Below are positions 15,180 to 24,170 of a DNA stretch of 64,000 nucleotides, piece by piece (position 1 is the stretch's first letter; every line of letters begins with the position of its first letter). Source of the DNA: an uncultured Oscillospiraceae bacterium (GTDB lineage Bacteria; Bacillota; Clostridia; Oscillospirales; Oscillospiraceae). Location of the stretch: contig CAKTLG010000007.1 of NCBI GenBank assembly GCA_934572465.1, forward strand, positions 1 through 64,000, in the 5' to 3' direction. A model generated the notes under the pieces. It did not search any database and was not told where the DNA came from. It was given only the letters and a program-made list of their open reading frames with translations. Made by a program: the position numbers and the translations under genes.

Positions 15180-18011
15180 ATGTTGTACATACAGCTCGGA
15201 CTGACGGCGCTGTGCCCCGCCATACTGTCCGCACTGCTATACCGGTGGAGCAAAACGGCAAGAGCCTCGGCCCTGTCCGAGCGGGCAAGACAGGCTGTAT
15301 ACGGGCTGTCGTTCGGGCTGCTCGCCATCGCGGGCACGGAGCTCGGCGTCTGCGTGGACGGCGCTCTCATCAGCGCGCGGGACGCAGCGCCCCTGTGCGC
15401 GGGCCTGATCTTTGGTGCGCCCGCGGGCGTCATCTCCGGACTGATCGGCGGCGTCGAGCGGTACACCGCGGTGCTGTGGGGCGGCGGCGCATACACAAGG
15501 CTCGGCGCGAGCCTCACCACCCTGCTCGCGGGTCTGCTGAGCGCGGCGCTGCGGAAATGGATGTTCGACGGCAAGCGCCCCGCCTGGCACTACGGTCTGG
15601 CGGCGGGCTTCGTGCTGGAAGTGATCAACTTGCTGCTGGTATTCTCCGGCAACATGCAGGATGTGCACCAGGCCTTCACGCTGGTGGAGCGCTGCGCCGC
15701 GCCCATGATGGCGCTCAACGCAGGCGCGGTCACGCTGGCCATGCTGACGGTCTCGTGCCTTGCGGGCGAGGCGGCGCGCGGCAGGAGGAAAAAATACCGC
15801 CACCAGCTGGCGCAGATCTTTTCGCGCTGGCTGCTCGCGTGCGTCGTGCTGGCGTTCGTGGTGTCCAGCCTGTTCATCTATGTGCTGCAATCGAGGCTCG
15901 CGGTGGATGACGCGGAAAAAATGCTCTCGCTCTATATCGAGGACGTCCGCGACGACATCAACGACGCCTCGGACGAAAACCTGCTCAGGCTGACGCGGAT
16001 GATCCGCGACGAGCTGGAGCGGATCGGGAACTACCGCGACCAGACGCTCCGTCTGCTCCTCGAGGCCTACGACGTGTCCGAGATCAATATCGTCAATGAA
16101 AACGGCGTCATCTCCGCGAGCACGACGCCCGCCTATCTCGGCTTTGATATGGCGGGCGGCGAGCAGTCGAAGGAATTTCTGGCGCTGCTCACCGGCGAAC
16201 AGGAGCTCGTGCAGCGCTATCAGACCGTCTCTCACGAGGCGGGCGTTTCCATGAAATACGCGGGCGCCGTTCTGAGCGCCGGCGGGTTCGTGCAGGTCGG
16301 ATACAACGCCCAGCGCTTTCAGGCGGACATCGACGAACAGGTCGTCGGCGTCACAAGAAACCGCCACGTGGGTGAGAACGGGTTCATGCTCATCGCCAAC
16401 GAGGAGTTCCGTCTGGTGAGCGATCCTGACGGACGCGAGGGCATGTGGCTCGACGTAACGGGCATCCATCTGCAATCGGAGCAAAAAAGCAGCACCGCCG
16501 GCCCGAGAGCGGCGGGAAGGATGTTCATGGACTCGGTCTACGCCGAGGACTGCTACGTGATGTACGGCATCACGGAGGGCTATTACATCATCGGCGTCAT
16601 GCCGAAGTCCGAGGTCGTCTTCGGGCGCAATATTTCCCTGTATATCACGGTGTTCATCGAAATTCTGGTGTTCGCCGCGCTGTTCGTGCTGATCTACTTT
16701 CTTGTTAAAAAGCTGGTGGTGGAGAACATCCAGAAGATCAACCACTCGCTCAAGGAGATCACGGGCGGCAACCTGAACGTCTCCGTCGATGTGCGCGCCA
16801 ACGAGGAATTCGTGTCCCTCTCCGATGACATCAACTCCACCGTGCACACCCTGAAGGGCTATATCGCGGAGGCGGCGGCGCGGATCGACAAGGAGCTGGA
16901 ATTCGCCAAGACCATCCAGTTTTCCACGCTTCCCTGCGTTTTTCCGCCGTATCCCGACCGGACGGACTTTGACATCTACGCAAGCATGGACACGGCCAAG
17001 GAGGTCGGCGGCGATTTCTACGACTTCTACCTGCTGGATGAAAACCGTCTCGCGTTTTTGATCGCGGACGTGTCCGGCAAGGGGATCTCCGCGGCGATGT
17101 TCATGATGAAGGCGAAAACGCTCCTCAAGAGCCATGCGGAAAACGAGAGCGACGCCGCGGCGATCCTGACGAGGGCGAACGAGGATCTGTGCGAAAACAA
17201 CGAGGCGGAGATGTTCGTGACCTGCTGGATGGGCATTCTGAACCTTAAAACGCATACGGTGCATTTTGCGAACGCGGGCCACAACCCGCCGCTCGTCCGT
17301 CACCAGAACGGGCGCTACGAATTTTTTAAGACGCGCCCTGGCTTCGTTCTGGCCGGCATGGAGGGCATGAAATACCGCAGCGGCGAGCTGGAGCTGCTGC
17401 CGGGCGACGAGATCTTCCTCTATACGGACGGCGTGACCGAAGCGACCGACGCACACGAGCAGCTCTACGGCGAGGCAAGGCTCGAGGCCGTTTTGAACCG
17501 GCTGGCCGGAGCGGACGCGAAGGCGCTCTGCCTTGGCGTGAAGCAGGACGTCGACGCCTTCGTGGGCGAAGCGCCCCAGTTCGACGATATGACAATGCTC
17601 TGCCTTCGCCTGACGCCGAAGCAGTGCATCTCCGTCGACCCGAGGGAGGACACGATGCAGACCGTGGTATCCTTCGTGGAGGAAGCGCTCGCGCAGGCCG
17701 AGGTGCCGATGAAGGCCGCCGTCAAGATGAACATCGCCGTGGACGAGATCTACTCCAACATCCAGCGCTACAGCGGCGCGACGCACGCCACGGTGGAATG
17801 CGCGGCGAAAAACGGCCGGATCACGCTGGTGTTCACGGACAACGGAAGCCCCTATAACCCGCTGGAGCAGGCGGACCCCGACACGACGCTTCCCGCAGAG
17901 GAGCGCGAGATCGGCGGGCTGGGCATCTTCATGGTGAAAAAGACGATGGACGATGTGGTGTACGAGTATTCGGAGGGCCGCAACCGTCTGACGCTGAAGA
18001 AGAACTGGTGA
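15180..18011 (+). CDS. Membrane SpoIIE-type PP2C phosphatase with LytS-like sensor and C-terminal HATPase domain
   Basis: A 943-residue multidomain protein. Residues about 1-200 are a LytS-like five-helix membrane domain (FGAPAGVISGLIGGVERY). A second membrane helix (217-238), an extracellular Cache-like sensor (to about 485), a third helix and a HAMP linker (about 510-570) follow. The PP2C domain spans about 590-810, with VGGDFYDF, DVSGKGI, DGVTEATD and FDDMTML carrying the metal Asp residues. The last 120 residues are an anti-sigma-type HATPase domain with N-box DEIYSN, DNGSPYNP and GGLGIFM. It therefore has both opposing activities for the STAS protein next door. The C-terminal kinase-type domain keeps all ATP motifs by eye. 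Confidence 0.88.
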   Translation: MLYIQLGLTALCPAILSALLYRWSKTARASALSERARQAVYGLSFGLLAIAGTELGVCVDGALISARDAAPLCAGLIFGAPAGVISGLIGGVERYTAVLWGGGAYTRLGASLTTLLAGLLSAALRKWMFDGKRPAWHYGLAAGFVLEVINLLLVFSGNMQDVHQAFTLVERCAAPMMALNAGAVTLAMLTVSCLAGEAARGRRKKYRHQLAQIFSRWLLACVVLAFVVSSLFIYVLQSRLAVDDAEKMLSLYIEDVRDDINDASDENLLRLTRMIRDELERIGNYRDQTLRLLLEAYDVSEINIVNENGVISASTTPAYLGFDMAGGEQSKEFLALLTGEQELVQRYQTVSHEAGVSMKYAGAVLSAGGFVQVGYNAQRFQADIDEQVVGVTRNRHVGENGFMLIANEEFRLVSDPDGREGMWLDVTGIHLQSEQKSSTAGPRAAGRMFMDSVYAEDCYVMYGITEGYYIIGVMPKSEVVFGRNISLYITVFIEILVFAALFVLIYFLVKKLVVENIQKINHSLKEITGGNLNVSVDVRANEEFVSLSDDINSTVHTLKGYIAEAAARIDKELEFAKTIQFSTLPCVFPPYPDRTDFDIYASMDTAKEVGGDFYDFYLLDENRLAFLIADVSGKGISAAMFMMKAKTLLKSHAENESDAAAILTRANEDLCENNEAEMFVTCWMGILNLKTHTVHFANAGHNPPLVRHQNGRYEFFKTRPGFVLAGMEGMKYRSGELELLPGDEIFLYTDGVTEATDAHEQLYGEARLEAVLNRLAGADAKALCLGVKQDVDAFVGEAPQFDDMTMLCLRLTPKQCISVDPREDTMQTVVSFVEEALAQAEVPMKAAVKMNIAVDEIYSNIQRYSGATHATVECAAKNGRITLVFTDNGSPYNPLEQADPDTTLPAEEREIGGLGIFMVKKTMDDVVYEYSEGRNRLTLKKNW

Positions 18012-18027
18012 GCGGGAGGAACCGAGA

Positions 18028-19617
18028 ATGCTGTCATCAAAAAAGAAAAGCTTCCGACTGTCGCCGGAGACCGTCGACCTTCTTTCTCAGGAGCTCGCCG
18101 CGTCCCTGACGGAAGCGGAGGCGGACCGGAAGGACATCCTCCGTCTCCGTCTCTCGCTGGAGGAGATCCTGGAAAGCTGGATCTCCCTGCTCCCTGACGC
18201 GCCGGTCGTCTTCTGCGCAAAAAGGCGCATGGGGAAGCAGCTGATCGAGATCCGCGTCGAGGGAAAGGAGATCCGGTCTGAAGACATGCCGGAAAGCTGC
18301 TTCCTTTCCAGCCGTCTTTTGTCGCAGGCGGGCCTCACGCTGACGCAGCGCTACCAGAACGGCGAGAACTGCCTGACCGTTTACCCGCCCAGAAAGCATA
18401 AGCTCGGGCAGATGCAAAAGCTCCTGCTCGCCATCGCGGCGGCCATCGTCCTCGGGCTGCTGCAAAGGCTCTTCCCCGCCGGTGTGCAGGCCGGTATCCG
18501 CGCCGTGACCGATCCGCTGTTCACGCTGATCCTGGATCTTCTGCGCATGGTCTCCTCGCCGATGATCTTCCTTGCGATCTGCTCCGGCATCTTCAACATC
18601 GGCGACATGACCGTCATGGGCAGGGTCGGCAAAAAGGTGATCGGCCGCATCGTGCTGCTGACGTTTCTCGTCAGCGCAGCCGTGACCGTCTGCCTTATGT
18701 GGCTCTTCCCCATGGAGCTTGCCGCCGGCGGCGCGGTCGTAAGCGAGTTTTCGACGATATACCGGATCATTCTGGATATCGTCCCGCCCGATATCGTCTC
18801 CCCGTTCCTGAACGGGAACACCCTGCAGATCATCTTTCTGGGCGCCGCCGCGGGCATCGCGCTGCTGGTCCTGGGCGACAGGGCCGCCGCGGTCCGCACC
18901 TTCATCGAGCAGGTGAACGAGGTCGTCCAGTTCCTCATGGAAGCGATCGGCAGCCTGATCCCGCTGTTCGTATTTTTCAGCCTGTTCGGGCTGCTCGGCT
19001 CCGACTTTGGCTCTGAGCTGACGGGCATTCTCAAATCCATCGTGATCACCTATGCCGTCTGCCCGCTGGTCTGCCTCGCCTTTGCCGCCGTTTTGTCCGT
19101 GCGGTACCGCGTGCGCTTTTCCCTGCTCATCAGGAAGCTGCTGCCGACCTTCCTCATCGGGCTCACCACGGCGTCCTCCTCCGCGACGTTCGCCACCAAT
19201 CTGGAGACCTGCGAAAAGAAGCTGGGCGTCCCGCCGGTGCTCGTGCATTTTGCCGTGCCTCTGGGACAAGTGCTCTATATGCCCGGCGTCACGGTCGCCT
19301 TTGTGTCGATCTGCCTGTGCATGGCGGAAAATTTCGGCGTCGCCGTCACGCCCGCATGGCTCCTCACGATGATCGTCGTGACCGGTCTTTTGTCGCTGGC
19401 AATGCCGCCCATCCCGGGCGGCGCGCTGACCTGCTATGCGGTCATGTTCAGCCAGCTCGGCATCCCCGACGAGGCCCTCGCGCTGGCCGTGGCGATCAAT
19501 TCGATGATCGACTTCATCGCAACGGCCTCAAATCTGACTTGTCTGCAAACCGAGGTCGTGATAGCAGCCGACAAGCTCGGGATGCTGGACGAGGAATGCT
19601 TAAGAAAGGATGGATAG
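18028..19617 (+). CDS. DAACS dicarboxylate/amino acid:cation symporter with an extra N-terminal domain
   Basis: A 529-residue protein. Residues about 135-525 are a sodium:dicarboxylate symporter (DAACS/GltP) with about eight membrane helices; TTASSSATFATN matches the serine-rich substrate hairpin and AMPPIPGGALTCYAVMF the second hairpin. The first 130 residues are cytosolic and not part of the usual family, whose length is about 400-430. They contain LRLRLSLEEILESW, which resembles the N-box helix of anti-sigma HATPase domains, but I see no DxG motif, so it may bind without catalysis. Genes on either side carry intact HATPase domains. It probably imports glutamate, aspartate or a C4-acid, with regulation through the added domain. 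Confidence 0.8.
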   Translation: MLSSKKKSFRLSPETVDLLSQELAASLTEAEADRKDILRLRLSLEEILESWISLLPDAPVVFCAKRRMGKQLIEIRVEGKEIRSEDMPESCFLSSRLLSQAGLTLTQRYQNGENCLTVYPPRKHKLGQMQKLLLAIAAAIVLGLLQRLFPAGVQAGIRAVTDPLFTLILDLLRMVSSPMIFLAICSGIFNIGDMTVMGRVGKKVIGRIVLLTFLVSAAVTVCLMWLFPMELAAGGAVVSEFSTIYRIILDIVPPDIVSPFLNGNTLQIIFLGAAAGIALLVLGDRAAAVRTFIEQVNEVVQFLMEAIGSLIPLFVFFSLFGLLGSDFGSELTGILKSIVITYAVCPLVCLAFAAVLSVRYRVRFSLLIRKLLPTFLIGLTTASSSATFATNLETCEKKLGVPPVLVHFAVPLGQVLYMPGVTVAFVSICLCMAENFGVAVTPAWLLTMIVVTGLLSLAMPPIPGGALTCYAVMFSQLGIPDEALALAVAINSMIDFIATASNLTCLQTEVVIAADKLGMLDEECLRKDG

Positions 19618-19652
19618 CGCTGTGCCGGCGCACGGCGCTGTCTTGAAGCGCA

Positions 19653-21431
19653 ATGACAGTAGAAAACGCTATGGGCTATGAATATCGCAGAAACGAGGCC
19701 ATCATACGGAGCAAGACGCGGGAGTTTTTCGGCATCGGCACGGTGGTGACAGCTTCGTCCTATCTCGTCTCCGTTGTGGATTTTATGCTCATCGGCGCCC
19801 TTCTGGGCGCCGATGCCGTCGCTGCCGCGGGCCTTTGCGACAGCTTCGTCGACATCGCCGAGCTTGCCGGCTATGTTCTCTCCTCCGGCGGGCCGGTCGC
19901 CGTCAGCATTCTGCTTGGGCGGCGAAAGCTCCGTCAGGCCAACGGGGCGTTCACCCTGTCCTTCCTGCTGACGCTCGCCGGCGGTCTTCTCTGCTGGTGC
20001 CTGCTGCCGTTCTGCGGCTTTTTCAGCGGCATCCTGACCAATAACGGCGCGATCGCGGGAGATGTGGCGAAATACGCCTTTTTCATCCTGCTCTCCGCGC
20101 CGTTCGTCGGCGTCAACCTTGTGCTCTCCAGCTTTGCCATTCTGGACGACCACTCCAGGCTGGCCATGGGCTCGGTGATCGCCGCCAACGCGGTGAACAT
20201 CGTTCTGGACGTTGTCTTTATGAAATACCTGAGCATGGGCGTTGCCGGTGCGGCCGCCGCGTCTCTGCTCGGCAATGCGGCTGGGATCCTCGTGGCGCTC
20301 CCCTACCTGTTCTCCCAGAAGCGCACGTTCCATTTTGTGCTGCGCGCCGAGGATCTGCGGGAGACCTGTCGGGAGCTGATCTCTCCCTGTTCGTCCTTTA
20401 TGACCGACAAGCTCTCGCGGATCTTCTCCGGCTTGACGGTGAATCTGCTGCTGATGTATTTCGTCGGCAATATCGGCGTGGCGCTGTACGCGGTGTACAG
20501 CCAGCTGCGCTTCATCCTGCGGATCCTGGCGGGCGGCGCGCTGCAGACGATCTCCACGCTCGGCAGTATGCTCTACGGGGAGCGCGACTTCTACGGGCTG
20601 CGCGGGATGCTGGCCCTTCTCTCCAAATACACCTACGCGCTCGTCGCGGCACTCATGGCGGGACTGTTCTGCTTCTCCGCGCCGTTCCTCCGCTCCTACG
20701 GCATCACCGCGGAGCCGGATACCGTGCTCGCACTGCGCATCATGCTGATCAGCCTGCCCTTTCTCTGGCTCAACGATCTGCTCGCAAGGCTTTACCCCAG
20801 CGTTCAGCGGCAGCGCCTGTCCGTGCTTCTGCTGACGCTGCAAAACGTCGTATTCAAAATACTGATCCTGCTGCTCTGCGTGGCGGCCATCTCGCAGCTC
20901 CATTGGCCCAGCATCCCCACCGTGGCGGTCTGGTGCCTGCTGACGGAGCTTCTTTCTCCGGCGGTCACGCTGCTGCGGGAAAAGCGGCTGTATCAAAACG
21001 TGGCGATCCTCGGCCTTGAGGATCAGGCGGACCGGAGCTGCCACACCTTTTCCATCACGGGTGAGCCGGACAGCGTGGCGGATATCCACCGCGAGATCGA
21101 CCAGTTCTGCCGGCAGAACGGCATCCCCCGCAGCAGAGGCGTCTTTCTGGCCATCGCCTTTGAGGAGGCCGCCCTCAACATCATCAACCACAACGAGCAT
21201 GTGGATATGATCGATATTTGTCTGCTTCTCGAGGAGGGAAATCTCATCGTCCGCATCCGCGACAACGGCGCGCCCTTCGACCCGCTGACGTTTGTGGACG
21301 ACGAGGACATCCTTCAGATGAACAACATCAGGCTGTTGGAGCGGCTCACCGACCAGAAGACCTATACGCGGATCATGAACATGAACAACACCGTGCTTTC
21401 GATCCGACTGGAGGCGGCAGAGAATGAATGA
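19653..21431 (+). CDS. MATE-family transporter fused to a C-terminal anti-sigma HATPase domain
   Basis: A 592-residue protein. Residues about 1-445 are a MATE-type efflux transporter with about twelve membrane helices, including VDFMLIGALLGADAVAAAGL and NAVNIVLDVVFM. The last 135 residues are a HATPase_c_2 domain like RsbW or SpoIIAB: FEEAALNIINHNEH is the N-box and RIRDNGAPFDPL the G1 box. The final G2-type glycine loop is weak (DILQMNNIRLLERL). MATE proteins usually end near residue 450. The ATG is the first in frame after the upstream stop and lacks a strong site; a second ATG lies six codons on. The gene overlaps the next by 8 bases. Confidence 0.82.
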   Translation: MTVENAMGYEYRRNEAIIRSKTREFFGIGTVVTASSYLVSVVDFMLIGALLGADAVAAAGLCDSFVDIAELAGYVLSSGGPVAVSILLGRRKLRQANGAFTLSFLLTLAGGLLCWCLLPFCGFFSGILTNNGAIAGDVAKYAFFILLSAPFVGVNLVLSSFAILDDHSRLAMGSVIAANAVNIVLDVVFMKYLSMGVAGAAAASLLGNAAGILVALPYLFSQKRTFHFVLRAEDLRETCRELISPCSSFMTDKLSRIFSGLTVNLLLMYFVGNIGVALYAVYSQLRFILRILAGGALQTISTLGSMLYGERDFYGLRGMLALLSKYTYALVAALMAGLFCFSAPFLRSYGITAEPDTVLALRIMLISLPFLWLNDLLARLYPSVQRQRLSVLLLTLQNVVFKILILLLCVAAISQLHWPSIPTVAVWCLLTELLSPAVTLLREKRLYQNVAILGLEDQADRSCHTFSITGEPDSVADIHREIDQFCRQNGIPRSRGVFLAIAFEEAALNIINHNEHVDMIDICLLLEEGNLIVRIRDNGAPFDPLTFVDDEDILQMNNIRLLERLTDQKTYTRIMNMNNTVLSIRLEAAENE

Positions 21432-22782
21432 ACCGATCGCATCCCTTGCGGAACAGTATCCGGCGGCCGCAGAGCTGCTCCGGCAGCACGGCAGTGAAAG
21501 CCTCCTTTCCTATCTGGGGCAGCTCCGTCACAAGCCGCTGCCGGACATCCTGCCGTCTGAAGATCTGCTGACGGAGGTGCGGGATTATTTCACGCCCTTT
21601 TTCGGCGCGGAGACCGCCGAGGAATGCATGAACGTCCTCCGTCGCCGCCGCTGCCTGTCCACCGCCAATCACCATCATCCCGCATTTGAGTACATGACCG
21701 TGCAGGATACGATCCTCTGCGACCAATGGCTGCGGCTGCAGGGCGAGACCGGGGCGGTCGTTCCGATCCTGGCGGCCGCCAACCCGCGCCTGACCAGTAC
21801 CGTCTACCCGCGGGGGATGTTGGTCTACGACTGCGCCGCGCCGGAGGGCTGTCTGCGTCTGCCTTTTTATCCGTTCAAGCTGCGGCACGCCTGCGTGGCC
21901 GCCGTAAAGGGCATCTCTCCGGACATGGCGGGCAGCGCTCTGAACCGTCTGCGGCAGGAGACGCGGCGCGGCTCCGTCACGCCCCGCACGGCCGAAACGA
22001 TAGAGCGCTTCTGCCGCGAGGTCCTGCTTTCCGACAGCGTACAGCGGTACGGCACGCTTCGCGAGCAGACCACGGTCATCAACGCCATGCTCTCCCAACG
22101 GTACTTTACCGACCGCAAGCCGCAATACCTCTGGATGCCGATGGAAACGCTCACCGCCCGCCTGCTTGAAAAGGATCTTCAAACGGAAGCCGCACTCACC
22201 TGTCAACTGCTGTTTCGGCAGGAGCTGCGCGCATCGCTGCTTCAGGCGCTGGACGGCGTTTCCGGCTGCTGGACGGGAGACGCCGGCGGCACGCACCTTT
22301 TCTGGGGACTCGACCGGCGCGCCGTTCTGTTTCCCCTGCGGCTGCACGAGGAGGCGGGCAAGGCGGTGCTGACCGGTCGAACGATGGGAGAGACTGTGAC
22401 GATCCCCTTCACACCGCAGGCGCTGACGGATGGGCTGCGGGATGGGACGCTGCTGCCTGGGCTGTTCCTCTGCTTTCTGGAGCTGCATTTTCTCCGCGAC
22501 TTCACGGTATTCGGCGGCTTCTATCAGCCCACCTATCTCGGCGAGATGCGCCGCGGACTGGTGCAGGCCCTGCGCGAGACGGGCGGCTATGAAACGGAGG
22601 CCGCGATCATCGAGGCAAAGTACAACGCGATGACCCTCGGGCTGATCTATCTGCTGCGGAGCCGTGAAGGCGGCAGCTTTCCCGTTTCCACAGTGGAGCT
22701 TCTGGAGGAGCCTGTTTCGACGCCGGAGGTTGAAGCGAACCTGCAGGGGTCCGTTGCCGCGGCGCTCGGCCATCTGTTCTGA
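21424..22782 (+). CDS. Unknown 452-residue protein coupled to the MATE-HATPase gene
   Basis: I do not recognise a family. The protein is soluble by eye, with no signal peptide and no membrane helix. It has a conserved-looking core CLSTANHHHPAFEYMTVQDT near residues 80-100, a RRRR stretch before it, and a second aromatic-rich region, FLELHFLRDFTVFGGFYQPTYLGEMR, near residue 360. The His triplet could bind a metal. Its start lies inside the end of the MATE gene with an 8-base overlap, so production is tied to that transporter. A terminator follows, making it the last gene of the cluster. Its role is unknown. Confidence 0.7.
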   Translation: MNEPIASLAEQYPAAAELLRQHGSESLLSYLGQLRHKPLPDILPSEDLLTEVRDYFTPFFGAETAEECMNVLRRRRCLSTANHHHPAFEYMTVQDTILCDQWLRLQGETGAVVPILAAANPRLTSTVYPRGMLVYDCAAPEGCLRLPFYPFKLRHACVAAVKGISPDMAGSALNRLRQETRRGSVTPRTAETIERFCREVLLSDSVQRYGTLREQTTVINAMLSQRYFTDRKPQYLWMPMETLTARLLEKDLQTEAALTCQLLFRQELRASLLQALDGVSGCWTGDAGGTHLFWGLDRRAVLFPLRLHEEAGKAVLTGRTMGETVTIPFTPQALTDGLRDGTLLPGLFLCFLELHFLRDFTVFGGFYQPTYLGEMRRGLVQALRETGGYETEAAIIEAKYNAMTLGLIYLLRSREGGSFPVSTVELLEEPVSTPEVEANLQGSVAAALGHLF

Positions 22783-22806
22783 CCGGCGATCCATAATACT
22801 CCTTCA

Positions 22807-22844
22807 CGCCGTCCGGTGCAGAGTCTGCCGGACGGCGTTTCTTT
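22807..22844 (+). terminator. Rho-independent terminator of the partner-switch cluster
   Basis: Perfect 10-base stem CGCCGTCCGG (22807-22816) with its complement at 22828-22837, an 11-base loop, then TTTCTTT. It closes the unit that begins near 14528. Confidence 0.9.
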
Positions 22845-22918
22845 CGGCGGCATTCATGCCGCGCCCGCCTGTCTCCCCCCCCTCTCTCAAGCGGACGCTG
22901 GCCCGATGCGCGCCGCTC

Positions 22919-22979
22919 TTGACATCCTCGTTCTCCGCGTGTATAATACGCAATATACATTGTTCGATATGTATTGCGT
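22919..22979 (+). promoter_or_regulatory. Consensus promoter with palindromic operator for the TetR gene
   Basis: TTGACA (22919-22924), 17 bases, and TATAAT (22942-22947) form a perfect sigma-A promoter. An inverted repeat with arms ACGCAATA (22948-22955) and TATTGCGT (22972-22979) covers the transcription start. Binding of the encoded TetR protein there would give autorepression. Confidence 0.85.
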
Positions 22980-23009
22980 GCTCCACTTTACGGTGAAAGG
23001 ATGCGGACT

Positions 23010-23642
23010 ATGGCTCCAAAGAATAAATTCACAAAGGAAGAAATGACGGCGGCGGCGCTGCGGGTCGTGCGTACCAGAGGGATCGACGGCCTCACCGCAA
23101 AAACGATGGCAGACGAGCTCGGCACCTCCACGCAGCCGATCTTCACGGGCTTCGGCTCTATGGACGGCGTCAGGCAGGCGGTCTACGCGGCCGCCGTGCG
23201 CGTGTACGACGGCTATACAAATGCGGGCCTGCACGAGAAGATCCCCTTCTACGGCGTCGGTATGCAGTATATCCGCTTCGCGCGGGAGGAGCCGGAGCTT
23301 TACCGTCTTTTGTTCCTGACGCGGACGCAGGAGCAGGCGTGCAGCGCCATGCAATCGATGCGGCACTTGCAGGCGCTTGTCCGCCCGACGCTGATGGACA
23401 TTTACCGCATCACCGCAGAGGAGGCGGATCTGTATTTCCGCGACCTGTGGCTCGTGGTACACAGCCTGTCCACGCTGATCGTGACCGGCGACTGCCCCTA
23501 CTCCGATCAGGAGATCGGCGGGATCCTCACCGGCTTCAGCATCAGCATTTTCAGATCCATCAAGGCTGTCCCCGGCTTTGCCTCCGGCGCCTTTGACCGC
23601 GACGCGGCCTTTCGCGCGCTGCTCGGCGGGGCCCCGCGGTGA
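23010..23642 (+). CDS. TetR/AcrR-family transcriptional regulator
   Basis: A 210-residue regulator. The N-terminal HTH is LTAKTMADELGTSTQPIFTGFGSMDGV (residues about 22-50) and the rest is the helical ligand and dimer domain. GAAAGG lies 9 bases ahead of the ATG at 23010; an ATG at 23001 directly abuts that site. It is alone on its transcript, and no transporter or enzyme follows in an intact state. A palindrome over its start site suggests it represses itself. Other targets are not visible in the window. Confidence 0.82.
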   Translation: MAPKNKFTKEEMTAAALRVVRTRGIDGLTAKTMADELGTSTQPIFTGFGSMDGVRQAVYAAAVRVYDGYTNAGLHEKIPFYGVGMQYIRFAREEPELYRLLFLTRTQEQACSAMQSMRHLQALVRPTLMDIYRITAEEADLYFRDLWLVVHSLSTLIVTGDCPYSDQEIGGILTGFSISIFRSIKAVPGFASGAFDRDAAFRALLGGAPR

Positions 23643-23749
23643 TGCGGGATAGCTGAGGAGCTCCGATCGGAGCCGGACTGGCTCCGCTGCCCCAAATACG
23701 GAGGGAAAACAAGGACGCAGACACGGGCGCGCACCGCGCCGCATGTACG

Positions 23750-24110
23750 ACCATCTCAGCACGCACGGCGACTGGCTGCATCGAATATCAGGGCGTATTG
23801 GTCGGAGATGTCTCCCTGTGCGGCAGCGGCGAGCTGGCGATCGTCGTTTGCAAAGCGTTCCAGAACAGGCACATCGGGCGGCGGTGCATCCGCGAGATGC
23901 TGAAGCTCGCGCAGGAGAAGGGCATGGATACGGTAAAGGCAAATGTCTACCTTCAACACGCAGAGCCAGCGCATATTTCTGTCCGCCGGCTTTGTGAAAA
24001 CGGACGAGGAATGGCACGAATACAGGCTGCCGCACCGAGGCGTCCCATACGCCCCTCGCTGCGGCCGGCCGCGCCTGTCGGGAGCAGGCGTTCCGACCGA
24101 AACAATATGA
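23750..24110 (+). pseudogene. GNAT-family N-acetyltransferase, frameshifted and degraded
   Basis: One frame reads VGDVSLCGSGELAIVVC then FQNRHIGRRCIREMLKLA, the acetyl-CoA loop region (R/Q-x-x-G-x-G/A) of GNAT proteins. At about 23950-23955 the homology passes to a second frame (NTQSQRIFLSAGFVKTDEEW), the normal C-terminal strand of the fold. The N-terminal part is not readable in any frame. The frameshift together with the missing N-terminus points to a decayed gene and not to a sequencing error alone. Confidence 0.7.
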
Positions 24111-24140
24111 CAGGAGAAAGCACATGAGCGAATCTTACTC

Positions 24141-24170
24141 GGGCAGCCGCCCCCTAGGTGGCGGCTGCCC
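24141..24170. repeat. Perfect 11-base inverted repeat (hairpin)
   Basis: GGGCAGCCGCC (24141-24151) and its complement (24160-24170) surround an 8-base loop. No T run follows. It lies inside the possible leader of the gene at 24244, where it could act as a transcription or translation control element or as the end of the degraded acetyltransferase transcript. Confidence 0.5.

Noticed and set aside
15237..17786. 849-codon minus-strand frame
   Set aside because: It is the antisense of the phosphatase gene; His/Arg/Asp-rich composition and no domain.
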